This document shows, one piece after another, positions 19,065 through 27,247 of a DNA stretch of 64,000 nt; within the stretch, counting starts at the first letter, position 1; the number at the start of each line of letters is the position of its first letter. The notes under the pieces are model-generated. The model had not been told where the DNA came from. It ran no database searches and saw only the letters and a program-made list of their open reading frames with translations. The DNA comes from Lentisphaeria bacterium (lineage in GTDB: Bacteria > Verrucomicrobiota > Lentisphaeria > Victivallales > Victivallaceae). Position numbers and translations under genes: made by a program. The stretch is from positions 1 through 64,000 of the forward strand of contig JAFWBQ010000121.1 of NCBI GenBank assembly GCA_017507125.1, in the 5' to 3' direction.

Positions 19065-19092
19065 AATATAAAGCTCTTTTCAGGATTATCAA
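19065..19092 (-). promoter_or_regulatory. Predicted promoter of the nusA operon
   Basis: On the minus strand TTGATA (19092-19087) and TATATT (19070-19065) are 16 nt apart. The start would be near 19058, giving a leader of about 217 nt. The 378-bp gap 18842-19219 otherwise holds only the nifJ terminator and leader hairpins. Confidence 0.55.
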
Positions 19093-19160
19093 GTCCAGAT
19101 AACTCTTTTTCAGGAAAATTTTTAACTTTTTTTACTTTGGACTCTTCTTGTTTATCGGCA

Positions 19161-19193
19161 AAAAAAACGCCCCGGGTTTCCCCGGAGCGTTTT
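19161..19193 (-). terminator. Rho-independent terminator of nifJ
   Basis: On the minus strand AAACGCTCCGGGG pairs with CCCGGGGCGTTT (small bulges) and is followed by T's at 19167-19161. Confidence 0.85.
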
Positions 19194-19219
19194 CGAGTTG
19201 CTTGTGTGTCAGCTGAAGA

Positions 19220-22200
19220 TTACTGCATCACATCGCCCAGAGTCTTGTAGAACTCCATACGGCGTTTGGCATCTTCTTCTGCCTTGGCAAGCAGAGCATC
19301 GGCATTGGCAGGATCAGCCTTGAGAAGCTGCTTGTAGCGGTTCTCACTGCGGATGAACTCCTGATAACCGATGGTGGGTTCTTTGGATTCCCAGATGAAG
19401 GGCTTTTCAGCGTTCGCGGGGTTGTAGCGGTAGAGCGGCCAGTAACCGGCTTCCACGGCGCGCTTGCCTTCTTCCTGGCTCTTGGTCATGTTGATACCAT
19501 GGAGCATACAGGGAGCGTAAGCGAGGATGATGGAGGGACCGTTGTGGGCTTCAGCTTCACGGATGGCGTTCAGGGTCTGCTGACGGTTGGCACCCATGGA
19601 GATGGAGGCGACGTAAACGTTGCCGTAGCTCATGCACATGAAACCGAGGTTCTTTTTGGTCATACGCATACCGGAGGCAGCGAAGAGGGCCACAGCACCG
19701 ATGGGGGTGGACTTGGAAGCCTGTCCGCCGGTGTTGGAGTAGATCTCAGTGTCAAGGACCAGAATGTTGACGTTGCGATCCTGAGCGACAACGTGGTCGA
19801 GACCGCCGTAACCGATATCATAGGCCCAGCCGTCACCGCCGATGATCCACACGGACTTGTCAACGAAGTAGTCCTTGAGTTCGGCGATCTTGGTGATGAC
19901 TTCCTTGATTTCGCCTTCGCACTTGCACTCGCCGACTTTGGCAAGCATTTCGCCCAGTTTCTTCTGGTTGGCGATAGCGGCATCATCTTTGGCATCCCAG
20001 TTGGCAAGAGCGTACTCGAAGCCGGCCTTCATATCAGGGCAGGCGACGCCCAGTTCCAGAGCGCGGTTGACGAGGTTCTTCAGCTGTTCGCGGTTGGTGT
20101 CAACAGCGACGCGCATACCGAAACCGTACTCGGCGTTATCCTCAAAGAGGGAGTTGGCCCATGCGGGACCGCGGCCTTCTTTGTCCTTGCAGTAGGGCAG
20201 ACTGGGGAAGGAGCCGGAGTAGATGGAGGAACAGCCGGTGGCGTTGGCAACGATCATGCGGTTACCGAAGAGCTGGCTGATCAGACGGACATAGGGAGCC
20301 TCACCGCAGCCGGCGCAAGCACCGCTGAACTCAAAGTAGGGCTGCTTGAATCCCACACCCTTGACGGTGGATTCGTTGGTGCCGCCCATTTCGTTGTCGG
20401 GCAGATCCATGAAGAAGTCGGCATTGACCTGCTGACCGGCTTTGCGTTCGCCGGCGGCGGAAACCATGGAAAGAGCCTTTTCTTTGGCAATACAGCTCTC
20501 AACGCAGACGCCGCAGCCGAGACAGTCATCAACGAAGACCTGGAGACGGTACTTGAGGCCGAGTTCCTTCTTGACCGGGGGCTTGGCGTCCACGGTGGCG
20601 AAGCTGGCAGGAGCGGTTTCCAGAGCAGCGGGAGCGATCAGTTTGGCGCGGATGGCAGCGTGGGGGCAAGCCATGACGCACTGGTTGCACTGGATACACT
20701 TGGAGGAATCCCAGGTGGGGACTTTGGGAGCAACACCGCGCTTTTCAAAGCGGGCGGTTCCGATGGGCATGGAGCCGTCGTAGCTCATGGCGGAAACGGG
20801 GACGGAGTCACCTTTCTGCTCAAGGACGGGCTTCATCAGTTTGACAGCGAATTCACCCATTTCAGGAGTGAACTTGGGAGCGGGCACATAGCACTCGCCG
20901 GCAGCGGCGGGCACAGCGACCTGAGTCAGACCGTCAAGAGCTTTGTCAACGCAAAGTTTGTTCTGGTCGACGACTTCCTGACCCTTCTTGGCGAACTTCT
21001 TCTCAATACCCTTCTTGATGTAGCCGATGGCTTCAGCTTCGGGAATGATGTCAGCCAGTTTGAAGAAGCAGGTCTGCATGATGGTGGAAATGTATTTGGC
21101 ACTTCCAACTTCAAGAGCGACTTTGAGAGCATCCACGACATAGAACTTCACGTTCTTGGCGATGATGGTTTCCTGCATCTCTTTGGTCAGAGTTGCAAAA
21201 GCCTTGTCGGCAGGAGCGTTGGTGTTCAGCAGGAAGGTACCTCCTTCTTTGATGGAGGAGATCATGTCGTACATGCCGATGTAAGCCTGGTTGTGGCAGG
21301 CAACGAAGTCGGGGCTGGTGATCAGATATTCACTGGTGATGGGCTTGTCGCCGAAACGCAGATGGCTGATGGTGATACCGCCGGACTTCTTGGAGTCGTA
21401 GGAGAAGTAGGCCTGAACATATTTGTCGGTGTTGTCACCGATGATGGCAACGGAGTTCTTGTTGGAACCCACGGTACCGTCGGAACCCAGACCCCAGAAC
21501 ATGCAGCTGGTGGTGCCGGCAGGTTCGGTGACGATGGTCTCGTCGATGGGGAGAGAAAGGTTGGTGACGTCGTCTTCAATACCGACGGTGAAGTTGTGGG
21601 TGCATTTGCCGTCGAGATGCTTGTAGATGGCGAGGACCATGGAAGGAGTGAACTCCTTGCTGGCCAGACCGTAGCGTCCGCCGATGACGGTGATGTCGCG
21701 GTCGGCAAGAGCAGCCTTGACGTCGAGGTAGAGAGGTTCGCCGTAGCAGCCGGGTTCCTTGCAGCGGTCAAGAACAGCGATCTTCTTGACGGTGGCAGGA
21801 ATAGCAGCGGAAAGGGCGGAAATGTCAAAGGGACGATAGAGACGGACCTTGACCAGACCCAGCTTGGCGCCCTTGGCATTGAGGTAGGTGATGGCTTCTT
21901 CAATGGTTTCGCAGCCGGAACCCATGGCGACGATCACCTTGTCGGCATCAGCGGCACCGACGTAGTCGAAGAGGTGCAGGGGGCGGCCGGTGAGAGCGGC
22001 GACTTTGTCCATGTACTTCTGGACGACACCGGGGAGATCTTCGTAGATCTTGTTGGTGGTTTCGCGACCCTGGAAGTAGACGTCGGGGTTCTGGGCGGCC
22101 ATCTTGGCGTAGGGAGCCTCAGGACGCAGAGCGCGGTTGCGGAAGCGCTCAATGTATTTCATGTCAACCAGAGACTTCATGTCAGCATAGTCAAGAAGTT

Positions 22201-22750
22201 CAACTTTCTGGTATTCATGAGAGGTACGGAATCCGTCGAAGAAAGCGAGGAAGGGAACTTCGCTTTCCAGAGTGGCCAGGTGGGCCACCAGTGCCAGGTC
22301 GTGAGTTTCCTGGATGGAGGCGGCGGAGGTCATGGCGTAACCGGTGGCACGGCAGGCCATAACGTCGGAGTGGTCACCGAAGATGGAGAGTGACTGAGCG
22401 GCAAGAGCACGGGCAGACACATGGAAGACGGTCGGCAGCATTTCACCGGCGATCTTGTACATATTCGGGATCATCAGCAGCAGACCCTGGCTGGCGGTAT
22501 AGGTGACGGTGAGAGCACCGGCACTCAGAGAACCGTGAGCAGCACCGGCAGCACCGGCTTCGGACTGCATTTCAACAATGCGCAGGGGTTCTCCGAACAT
22601 GTTTTTCATTCCCTTGCTGGCCCAGGCATCAGCGTACTCACCCATGGGTGAGGACGGGGTGATGGGGTAGAGGGCGGCGACTTCGCTAAATGCATAAGCG
22701 ACGTAACTGGCGGCATGATTGCCGTCGATGGTCTCCATTCTTTTGCCCAT
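19220..22750 (-). CDS. nifJ: Pyruvate:ferredoxin (flavodoxin) oxidoreductase
   Basis: 1176 residues, the normal length of the homodimeric single-chain enzyme that converts pyruvate and CoA to acetyl-CoA and CO2 while reducing ferredoxin. Domain I begins AYAFSEVAALYPITPSSPMG, the pyruvate-binding loop. Two [4Fe-4S] ferredoxin motifs are present in the middle third (CIQCNQCVMACP and CLGCGVCVESC). The C-terminal third binds thiamine diphosphate and the proximal cluster, with SGACAGCGEAPYVRL, GGDGWAYDIG and DTEIYSNTGGQASKSTP. Codon use is strongly biased, as expected for a highly expressed gene, and leaves a long spurious open frame on the other strand. It has its own promoter and terminator. It marks an anaerobic metabolism. 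Confidence 0.97.
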   Translation of the reverse strand: MGKRMETIDGNHAASYVAYAFSEVAALYPITPSSPMGEYADAWASKGMKNMFGEPLRIVEMQSEAGAAGAAHGSLSAGALTVTYTASQGLLLMIPNMYKIAGEMLPTVFHVSARALAAQSLSIFGDHSDVMACRATGYAMTSAASIQETHDLALVAHLATLESEVPFLAFFDGFRTSHEYQKVELLDYADMKSLVDMKYIERFRNRALRPEAPYAKMAAQNPDVYFQGRETTNKIYEDLPGVVQKYMDKVAALTGRPLHLFDYVGAADADKVIVAMGSGCETIEEAITYLNAKGAKLGLVKVRLYRPFDISALSAAIPATVKKIAVLDRCKEPGCYGEPLYLDVKAALADRDITVIGGRYGLASKEFTPSMVLAIYKHLDGKCTHNFTVGIEDDVTNLSLPIDETIVTEPAGTTSCMFWGLGSDGTVGSNKNSVAIIGDNTDKYVQAYFSYDSKKSGGITISHLRFGDKPITSEYLITSPDFVACHNQAYIGMYDMISSIKEGGTFLLNTNAPADKAFATLTKEMQETIIAKNVKFYVVDALKVALEVGSAKYISTIMQTCFFKLADIIPEAEAIGYIKKGIEKKFAKKGQEVVDQNKLCVDKALDGLTQVAVPAAAGECYVPAPKFTPEMGEFAVKLMKPVLEQKGDSVPVSAMSYDGSMPIGTARFEKRGVAPKVPTWDSSKCIQCNQCVMACPHAAIRAKLIAPAALETAPASFATVDAKPPVKKELGLKYRLQVFVDDCLGCGVCVESCIAKEKALSMVSAAGERKAGQQVNADFFMDLPDNEMGGTNESTVKGVGFKQPYFEFSGACAGCGEAPYVRLISQLFGNRMIVANATGCSSIYSGSFPSLPYCKDKEGRGPAWANSLFEDNAEYGFGMRVAVDTNREQLKNLVNRALELGVACPDMKAGFEYALANWDAKDDAAIANQKKLGEMLAKVGECKCEGEIKEVITKIAELKDYFVDKSVWIIGGDGWAYDIGYGGLDHVVAQDRNVNILVLDTEIYSNTGGQASKSTPIGAVALFAASGMRMTKKNLGFMCMSYGNVYVASISMGANRQQTLNAIREAEAHNGPSIILAYAPCMLHGINMTKSQEEGKRAVEAGYWPLYRYNPANAEKPFIWESKEPTIGYQEFIRSENRYKQLLKADPANADALLAKAEEDAKRRMEFYKTLGDVMQ

Positions 22751-22822
22751 TTGTTTCTCCTTTTGAGGGTTAAAAAATGTTTACTTAAAGAAAAGTAAAA
22801 CCTGTAAAATTTTCATTCATAT

Positions 22823-22851
22823 AATATACACCAGAGAAAACGACTTTTCAA
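22823..22851 (-). promoter_or_regulatory. Predicted promoter of nifJ
   Basis: On the minus strand TTGAAA (22851-22846) and TATATT (22828-22823) with a 17-nt spacer, about 72 nt upstream of the nifJ ATG. Confidence 0.65.
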
Positions 22852-22874
22852 GTCAGCTTCCTGCTATATTGTTT

Positions 22875-23963
22875 TTACTCTTTTTTTGCCAGAGCAAATT
22901 GCAGGATCGTTATCACGGTCAGCTGCAGGAACGCCTGAAAAACAAGTATGGCAGCCGTTCTGAAATCTCCCCAGAAAATGGGCAGCGCGGTGATGCCGAT
23001 GGAAAGTGAAAGCAAGTGAACCAGCAGTACCGCCACCGGACGGCTCAGCCCCATTCTGACAAAACGGTGTGAAATGTGGTTGTGATCCCCGATCCAGAAG
23101 GGTTTTTTGTTCAGAGTTCGGATCATGACCACCATGGCTGTGTCAAAAAGAGGCAGGGCCAGGACGATGAGAGGGATCAATACCGGGAAGCGTGAGTGAG
23201 AATAACTGATGTCAAAGAAACTGACCTCTGCTGCTGTGACTGCTGCCAGAAAGCCGAGAAAATGGCTGCCGGAGTCACCCATGAAGATCTTGGCGGGAGC
23301 CATGTTGTAAAACCAGAATCCGCAGCATACACCACAGCTCAGCGCTGAAATGGCGGTAATGAAAAATTGTCCGTTCAAACCGGCGATAACAGCAAAGATC
23401 CCCAGGGCAATAGCGATGACGCCTGCTGCCAGACCGTCCATATTGTCAAAGAAGTTGATGGAGTTCATCATCAGCATGATCCAGAAAACAGTCGCTCCGG
23501 CGACAGCAAACTGGTTGTCAAGGAAAATATTGATCCTGACATTGCCGTAGAGAGTGACCAGCAGGGCAATAACAAACTGTCCGCCGAATTTTGCGGCGGC
23601 TGACATGGCAAATTTATCATCCCACAGCCCCAGCAGAACTGCCAGCGCGGCACATCCGGCGATCACTGCCAGATCGGGCAGGGCGTTGTTCATACCCGGC
23701 ATGATTCCCTGAAGCGGAAGCATCTCAGATAATCCGCCCCATTTGACTGCGGCAATGCCGATGCCCAGAGCAATGATCCATGAAGTGAACATGGCGGCCC
23801 CCCCCAGCAAAGGAGTGGCATTGTTGTGTTTTTTGTGGTTTGATGCGGGCACGTCAAGGAAACCGGTATTCCGGGCGATTGCACCGAAAACCGGAGTCAG
23901 AAAGAGCGCAAGAGAGGCTCCACCGCAAAAGACGGCAATATAGATCCAAATCCAAGTGTTCAT
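22875..23963 (-). CDS. Polyprenyl-phosphate sugar-1-phosphate transferase (WecA/MraY family)
   Basis: 362 residues with about ten or eleven hydrophobic helices. The family transfers a sugar-1-phosphate, usually GlcNAc-1-P, from a UDP-sugar to undecaprenyl phosphate on the cytoplasmic face, starting O-antigen, teichoic acid or other envelope glycans. Conserved cytoplasmic loops are visible: GFLDVPASNHKKH with the early Pro/His, NSINFFDNMDGLAAG with the Asp-rich catalytic NxxNxxDxxDGL, and the loop IFMGDSGSHFLGF. The late loop WIGDHNHISHRFVRMGLS matches the WecA-type HxHxxxR region more than MraY. The ATG at 23963 gives a sensible first helix. No peptidoglycan genes adjoin it, so WecA/TagO-like function is favoured. 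Confidence 0.85.
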   Translation of the reverse strand: MNTWIWIYIAVFCGGASLALFLTPVFGAIARNTGFLDVPASNHKKHNNATPLLGGAAMFTSWIIALGIGIAAVKWGGLSEMLPLQGIMPGMNNALPDLAVIAGCAALAVLLGLWDDKFAMSAAAKFGGQFVIALLVTLYGNVRINIFLDNQFAVAGATVFWIMLMMNSINFFDNMDGLAAGVIAIALGIFAVIAGLNGQFFITAISALSCGVCCGFWFYNMAPAKIFMGDSGSHFLGFLAAVTAAEVSFFDISYSHSRFPVLIPLIVLALPLFDTAMVVMIRTLNKKPFWIGDHNHISHRFVRMGLSRPVAVLLVHLLSLSIGITALPIFWGDFRTAAILVFQAFLQLTVITILQFALAKKE

Positions 23964-24016
23964 GTTCTTAATTTACCACAAAAATGATCAAAATGCAAAT
24001 TTTTTCCTTTGATCTA

Positions 24017-24046
24017 TTGGAAATCCTTCCTTTACAGTATTATATT
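24017..24046 (+). promoter_or_regulatory. Predicted promoter of the antiporter gene
   Basis: TTGGAA at 24017-24022 and TATATT at 24041-24046, 18-nt spacer, about 78 nt upstream of the start at 24125. Confidence 0.4.
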
Positions 24047-24124
24047 ATCTTGCTGCATTGCCTGTGACAAGGGGTATGTGCGGCGCTGATGAGTGTGGAT
24101 TTTTAGCTGAGGTGTTGGGGAAAT

Positions 24125-25669
24125 ATGGGTTTTTCATTCTCTGTTTTTATTGCTTTTGCCGGAGTGCTGCTGCTTGCCGGAGTGTTGGCGAATAAGCTTT
24201 CCAGCAGATTCAATATGCCTATTCTGCTGCTCTTTCTTGCTGTGGGAATGGCTGTCGGCGGGCACGGATTGGGAATATTGGAACTTGATCCTGTAAAGCA
24301 TGCCGGACCAATCAACTCTCTGGGCACCATTGCCATGTGTTTCATCCTTTTTTCAGGAGGTTTGGGAACCTGTTTCCGCACGATCCGGCCTGTGCTTGTC
24401 AGTGGTGTTGTCCTTGCCACATGCGGCGTTTTACTGACGGCGCTTTTTCTCGGTATTTGCGGTTTTCTCATTTTTCTCGGATTCAGAAACGATGTCAACT
24501 GGACCTGGTGGATGCTCATGGCATCTTTGATCTCTTCAACAGATGCTGCAGCTATGTTTGCCATCCTCAGGGGAAACGGGGTCAACCTGTCAGGAAATCT
24601 TCAGCCGCTTCTTGAACTTGAATCCGGGAGCAACGATCCTATGGCGGCATTGCTGACTCTGGTCATGCTTCAGATCGTCACAACCGCAAGCGGATTTTCT
24701 TTCTGGCAGATTCCCCTTCTTTTCTATAAGATCATCGGCGGCGCTGCGGCAGGACTGCTCATGGGGGTTGTCGGTAAATGGTTCTTCGGAAGACGTTTTG
24801 AATACGAGGGACTCTACTATGTTCTGGGAGTCGCTATGGTACTGATATGTTTCGGCGTTGCAGAAGTTCTGCAGACAAACGGGTTCCTTGCCGTCTATGT
24901 CTGCGGAGTTGCAATGGGAAATATGAAATACAACTTCCGTTCCGGGCTGGAAAAGTTCAACGAAGGTATCGCCTGGCTGATGCAGGTGATCCTCTTTACC
25001 TCTCTCGGTGTGCTGGTCAATCCTGCGGAGCTTCTGGAACTGCGCGTTCTGGTACCGGGTATATTGCTCTCTTTGTGCATGATGTTTATTGCCCGTCCGG
25101 GAGCGGTCTTTATTTCACTTTGCCGCAGTCACTTTTCTTTCCGGGAAAAACTTCTTGTTTCATGGGCCGGACTGCGCGGCGCGGCTCCTATCGTGCTTGC
25201 GACCTTCCCGCTGGTGGCTGGCGTGGAACACTCCAGATTGATGTTTAATATGATCTTTTTTATGGTCATCGGCTCTGTTCTGGTGCAGGGGGTTACTTTG
25301 ATGCCTTTTGCCCGTAAACTCGATCTTGCCAGAGCTTTTGCCCCTAAAAAACGCGCCCCCGTGGAAATGGAAACTGTGGATGGTGCCAATTATGATCTTC
25401 ATGAGTTTGAAGTCGGCTCTTCTTCCATTCTGATCGGCAAGACGCTTGCCGAGGCTAAACTGCCTCCCGGAGCTCTGGTGACAATGATCCGCCGCGGCAA
25501 AGGTTTTGTTCCTGCCTGCGGAAGCACCATGATCGAAGCCGGCGATGATCTTGTGGTCATGGGGGCACCTGATAAACTGCGTGCCGTTTCGCAGCAATAT
25601 TTCCCTGAGTGTGCCTACGAGGAAAAACAGGAACTTCCGGACTTTTTTGACAAGTCCATCTTCAAATAA
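24125..25669 (+). CDS. Potassium (or sodium)/proton antiporter of the CPA1/NhaP2 type with TrkA-C domain
   Basis: 514 residues. About twelve transmembrane segments cover residues 1-400. The segment SLISSTDAAAMFAIL holds the Thr-Asp transport motif of CPA1 antiporters, and LELESGSNDPMAALL carries the second conserved Asp region. The C-terminal 110 residues (YDLHEFEVGSSSILIGKTLAEAKLPPG onward) form a soluble TrkA-C/RCK-C domain, ending in a GDDLVVMG-type strand; this layout matches E. coli NhaP2 (CvrA), a K+/H+ antiporter. Function is probably cation homeostasis at the cytoplasmic membrane. Ion choice cannot be read from the sequence. panB starts 33 bp downstream and may be co-transcribed. Confidence 0.82.
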   Translation: MGFSFSVFIAFAGVLLLAGVLANKLSSRFNMPILLLFLAVGMAVGGHGLGILELDPVKHAGPINSLGTIAMCFILFSGGLGTCFRTIRPVLVSGVVLATCGVLLTALFLGICGFLIFLGFRNDVNWTWWMLMASLISSTDAAAMFAILRGNGVNLSGNLQPLLELESGSNDPMAALLTLVMLQIVTTASGFSFWQIPLLFYKIIGGAAAGLLMGVVGKWFFGRRFEYEGLYYVLGVAMVLICFGVAEVLQTNGFLAVYVCGVAMGNMKYNFRSGLEKFNEGIAWLMQVILFTSLGVLVNPAELLELRVLVPGILLSLCMMFIARPGAVFISLCRSHFSFREKLLVSWAGLRGAAPIVLATFPLVAGVEHSRLMFNMIFFMVIGSVLVQGVTLMPFARKLDLARAFAPKKRAPVEMETVDGANYDLHEFEVGSSSILIGKTLAEAKLPPGALVTMIRRGKGFVPACGSTMIEAGDDLVVMGAPDKLRAVSQQYFPECAYEEKQELPDFFDKSIFK

Positions 25670-25702
25670 AAACAGGTCAGTTTTGAGGAGTTTTTTTGAA
25701 TT

Positions 25703-26503
25703 ATGTTGAAGCGAACAACTGTTGCCGCTTTTGCGAAACGCAAAAGAGAAAATGAAAAAATCGTTATGGTCACAGCATACGATGCCCCTTCCGCCGCTGC
25801 TGCTTTTGATGCCGGTATAGATGTGCTGCTGGTGGGGGATTCTCTTGCACCTACTGTTCTTGGGTACAGGAATACTCTGCCTGTCACCATGGAACAGATG
25901 CTCCATCACGCTGCGGCCGTGCGTCGGGGGGCTCCCAATTCTTTCGTTGTTTTTGATCTGCCCTTTATGAGTTATCAGGAAAGTATTGAAAAAGCACTTC
26001 ATAACGCCGGAAGAGCCTTGAAAGAAGCCGACTGCGATGCCGTGAAACTGGAGGGCGGAGCTGAAGCGGCTCCTCTTATCGAGGCGCTGGTCGGTGCCGG
26101 GATCCCGGTCATGGCACATGTGGGGCTCCTGCCCCAGAGGGTGCAGACCGCAGGCGGTTACCGTATTCAGGGCCGGACCCCTGAAGCTGCTCAGCGGATC
26201 ATTGCTGATGCCCGTTCCGTAGAGACTGCCGGTGCTTTTGCTGTGGTTCTCGAATGTATTCCGGCGGATCTTGGGAAGGCTGTTACTGAAGCGTTGAACG
26301 TGCCCACCATCGGTATTGGCTCCGGTATGGATTGTTCAGGACAGGTGCAGGTCATGAACGACGTGATCGGACTTTTTGAATCGGCCCCCAAACACGCCAA
26401 ACGCTATGCTGAGGTGGGGGCTGTTATCCGCAAAGCTCTGAAGGATTACGCTTCAGAGGTTCGGGGTGGAGTCTTCCCTGATGACGAGCACAGCTTTCAG
26501 TAA
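25703..26503 (+). CDS. panB: 3-methyl-2-oxobutanoate hydroxymethyltransferase (ketopantoate hydroxymethyltransferase)
   Basis: 266 residues, the standard length for PanB, which adds a hydroxymethyl group from 5,10-methylene-tetrahydrofolate to alpha-ketoisovalerate in pantothenate/CoA synthesis. The TIM-barrel motifs are all present: VMVTAYDAPSAAAAFDAG, LLVGDSLAPTVLGY, VFDLPFMSYQES, AVKLEGG, and PVMAHVGLLPQ, which leads to GGYRIQGRT. The Mg-binding Asp residues are in the VGDS and FDLPF loops. The 3' end overlaps the start of a lipoprotein gene by 23 bp. panC and panD are not in this window. Confidence 0.93.
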   Translation: MLKRTTVAAFAKRKRENEKIVMVTAYDAPSAAAAFDAGIDVLLVGDSLAPTVLGYRNTLPVTMEQMLHHAAAVRRGAPNSFVVFDLPFMSYQESIEKALHNAGRALKEADCDAVKLEGGAEAAPLIEALVGAGIPVMAHVGLLPQRVQTAGGYRIQGRTPEAAQRIIADARSVETAGAFAVVLECIPADLGKAVTEALNVPTIGIGSGMDCSGQVQVMNDVIGLFESAPKHAKRYAEVGAVIRKALKDYASEVRGGVFPDDEHSFQ

Positions 26504-27242
26504 GGGGCTGCTGCTGTTTATTTTCTGCCTTCTGGCAGGGGGCGGGTGTTTGAATTTCACTCCGGAAGAGCAGACCCTTGAAACGCTTCAGAGTGCTGTG
26601 CGTCAGCGGATGTTGAAGATCCAGACGACGGAACTTCTGACCAAAACGGCACAGGAGCGTTACAATCCTCAAATGGCTGGGCATATCCTTGCCCTTGAGA
26701 CCGGTTACTCCTCTGCCACAGGCGGAATAGAGTCTGATCTCGCCCTGGATGCATTGGAAAATGCTGTTATCTACGCCCTGGTGGTCCTTTCTGAAAATCC
26801 TGAAAAAACCGCAGAAAAATTGACTGCTGAACTGCTGGATCACGGAACGGCGGTGCGTTTTGTGAAACTTAAGAACGCCAAAGAGAAGTTGGCTGCAGAA
26901 GATATCGTTACAGAACTTTCTTTTATGAGCAATTGGAGTGCTGAAAAGGTCAGGAAAATTGCCGCACTCCCTCTGAATGGAGGCGGCATTGAGCCGTATC
27001 CTCTCTATCCTGAGGCGGAACAACTGCTTAATGAAAGGGGCAGCGCTTCTGCGTTCCATGTGGCAGCTGAACTTTACCGGAATCCCTCTTCTGCCGGGAT
27101 CATGAAAGCGGAACGGCTGCGCCGTGCCATTCTCAATCGTATTCTCATGCAGACAAAAAGCCCCGGCTCAGAATTGACGCCGGAGCTTTATGTCGCCTTC
27201 AGGCGGAGCAGGCTCTTTGCTGCTTTTGTGCCTGATTTGTAA
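26481..27242 (+). CDS. Putative lipoprotein of unknown function
   Basis: 253 residues from the ATG at 26481, chosen because GGAG (26468-26471) is 9 nt upstream; an in-frame GTG at 26466 is an alternative. The N-terminus (SKGLLLFIFCLLAGGGCLNF) is a hydrophobic signal ending in a Cys preceded by AGGG, a probable but not textbook lipobox. The rest is helical, with many Leu/Ala/Glu heptad-like segments, and no family is recognised. A PE-P-rich region with ALPLNGGGIEPYPLYPEAEQLL sits near residue 165. It starts inside the 3' end of panB, so translation is probably coupled. It converges on the SIS-protein gene with a 5-bp gap. Confidence 0.6.
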   Translation: MTSTAFSKGLLLFIFCLLAGGGCLNFTPEEQTLETLQSAVRQRMLKIQTTELLTKTAQERYNPQMAGHILALETGYSSATGGIESDLALDALENAVIYALVVLSENPEKTAEKLTAELLDHGTAVRFVKLKNAKEKLAAEDIVTELSFMSNWSAEKVRKIAALPLNGGGIEPYPLYPEAEQLLNERGSASAFHVAAELYRNPSSAGIMKAERLRRAILNRILMQTKSPGSELTPELYVAFRRSRLFAAFVPDL

Positions 27243-27247
27243 ATGTT

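Noticed and set aside
19499-22393. A 2.9-kb open reading frame on the plus strand opposite nifJ
   Set aside because: It is the antisense shadow of a highly codon-biased gene. The product is a Gly/Asp/Val-rich string with no motif, and nifJ on the other strand is complete and well conserved.
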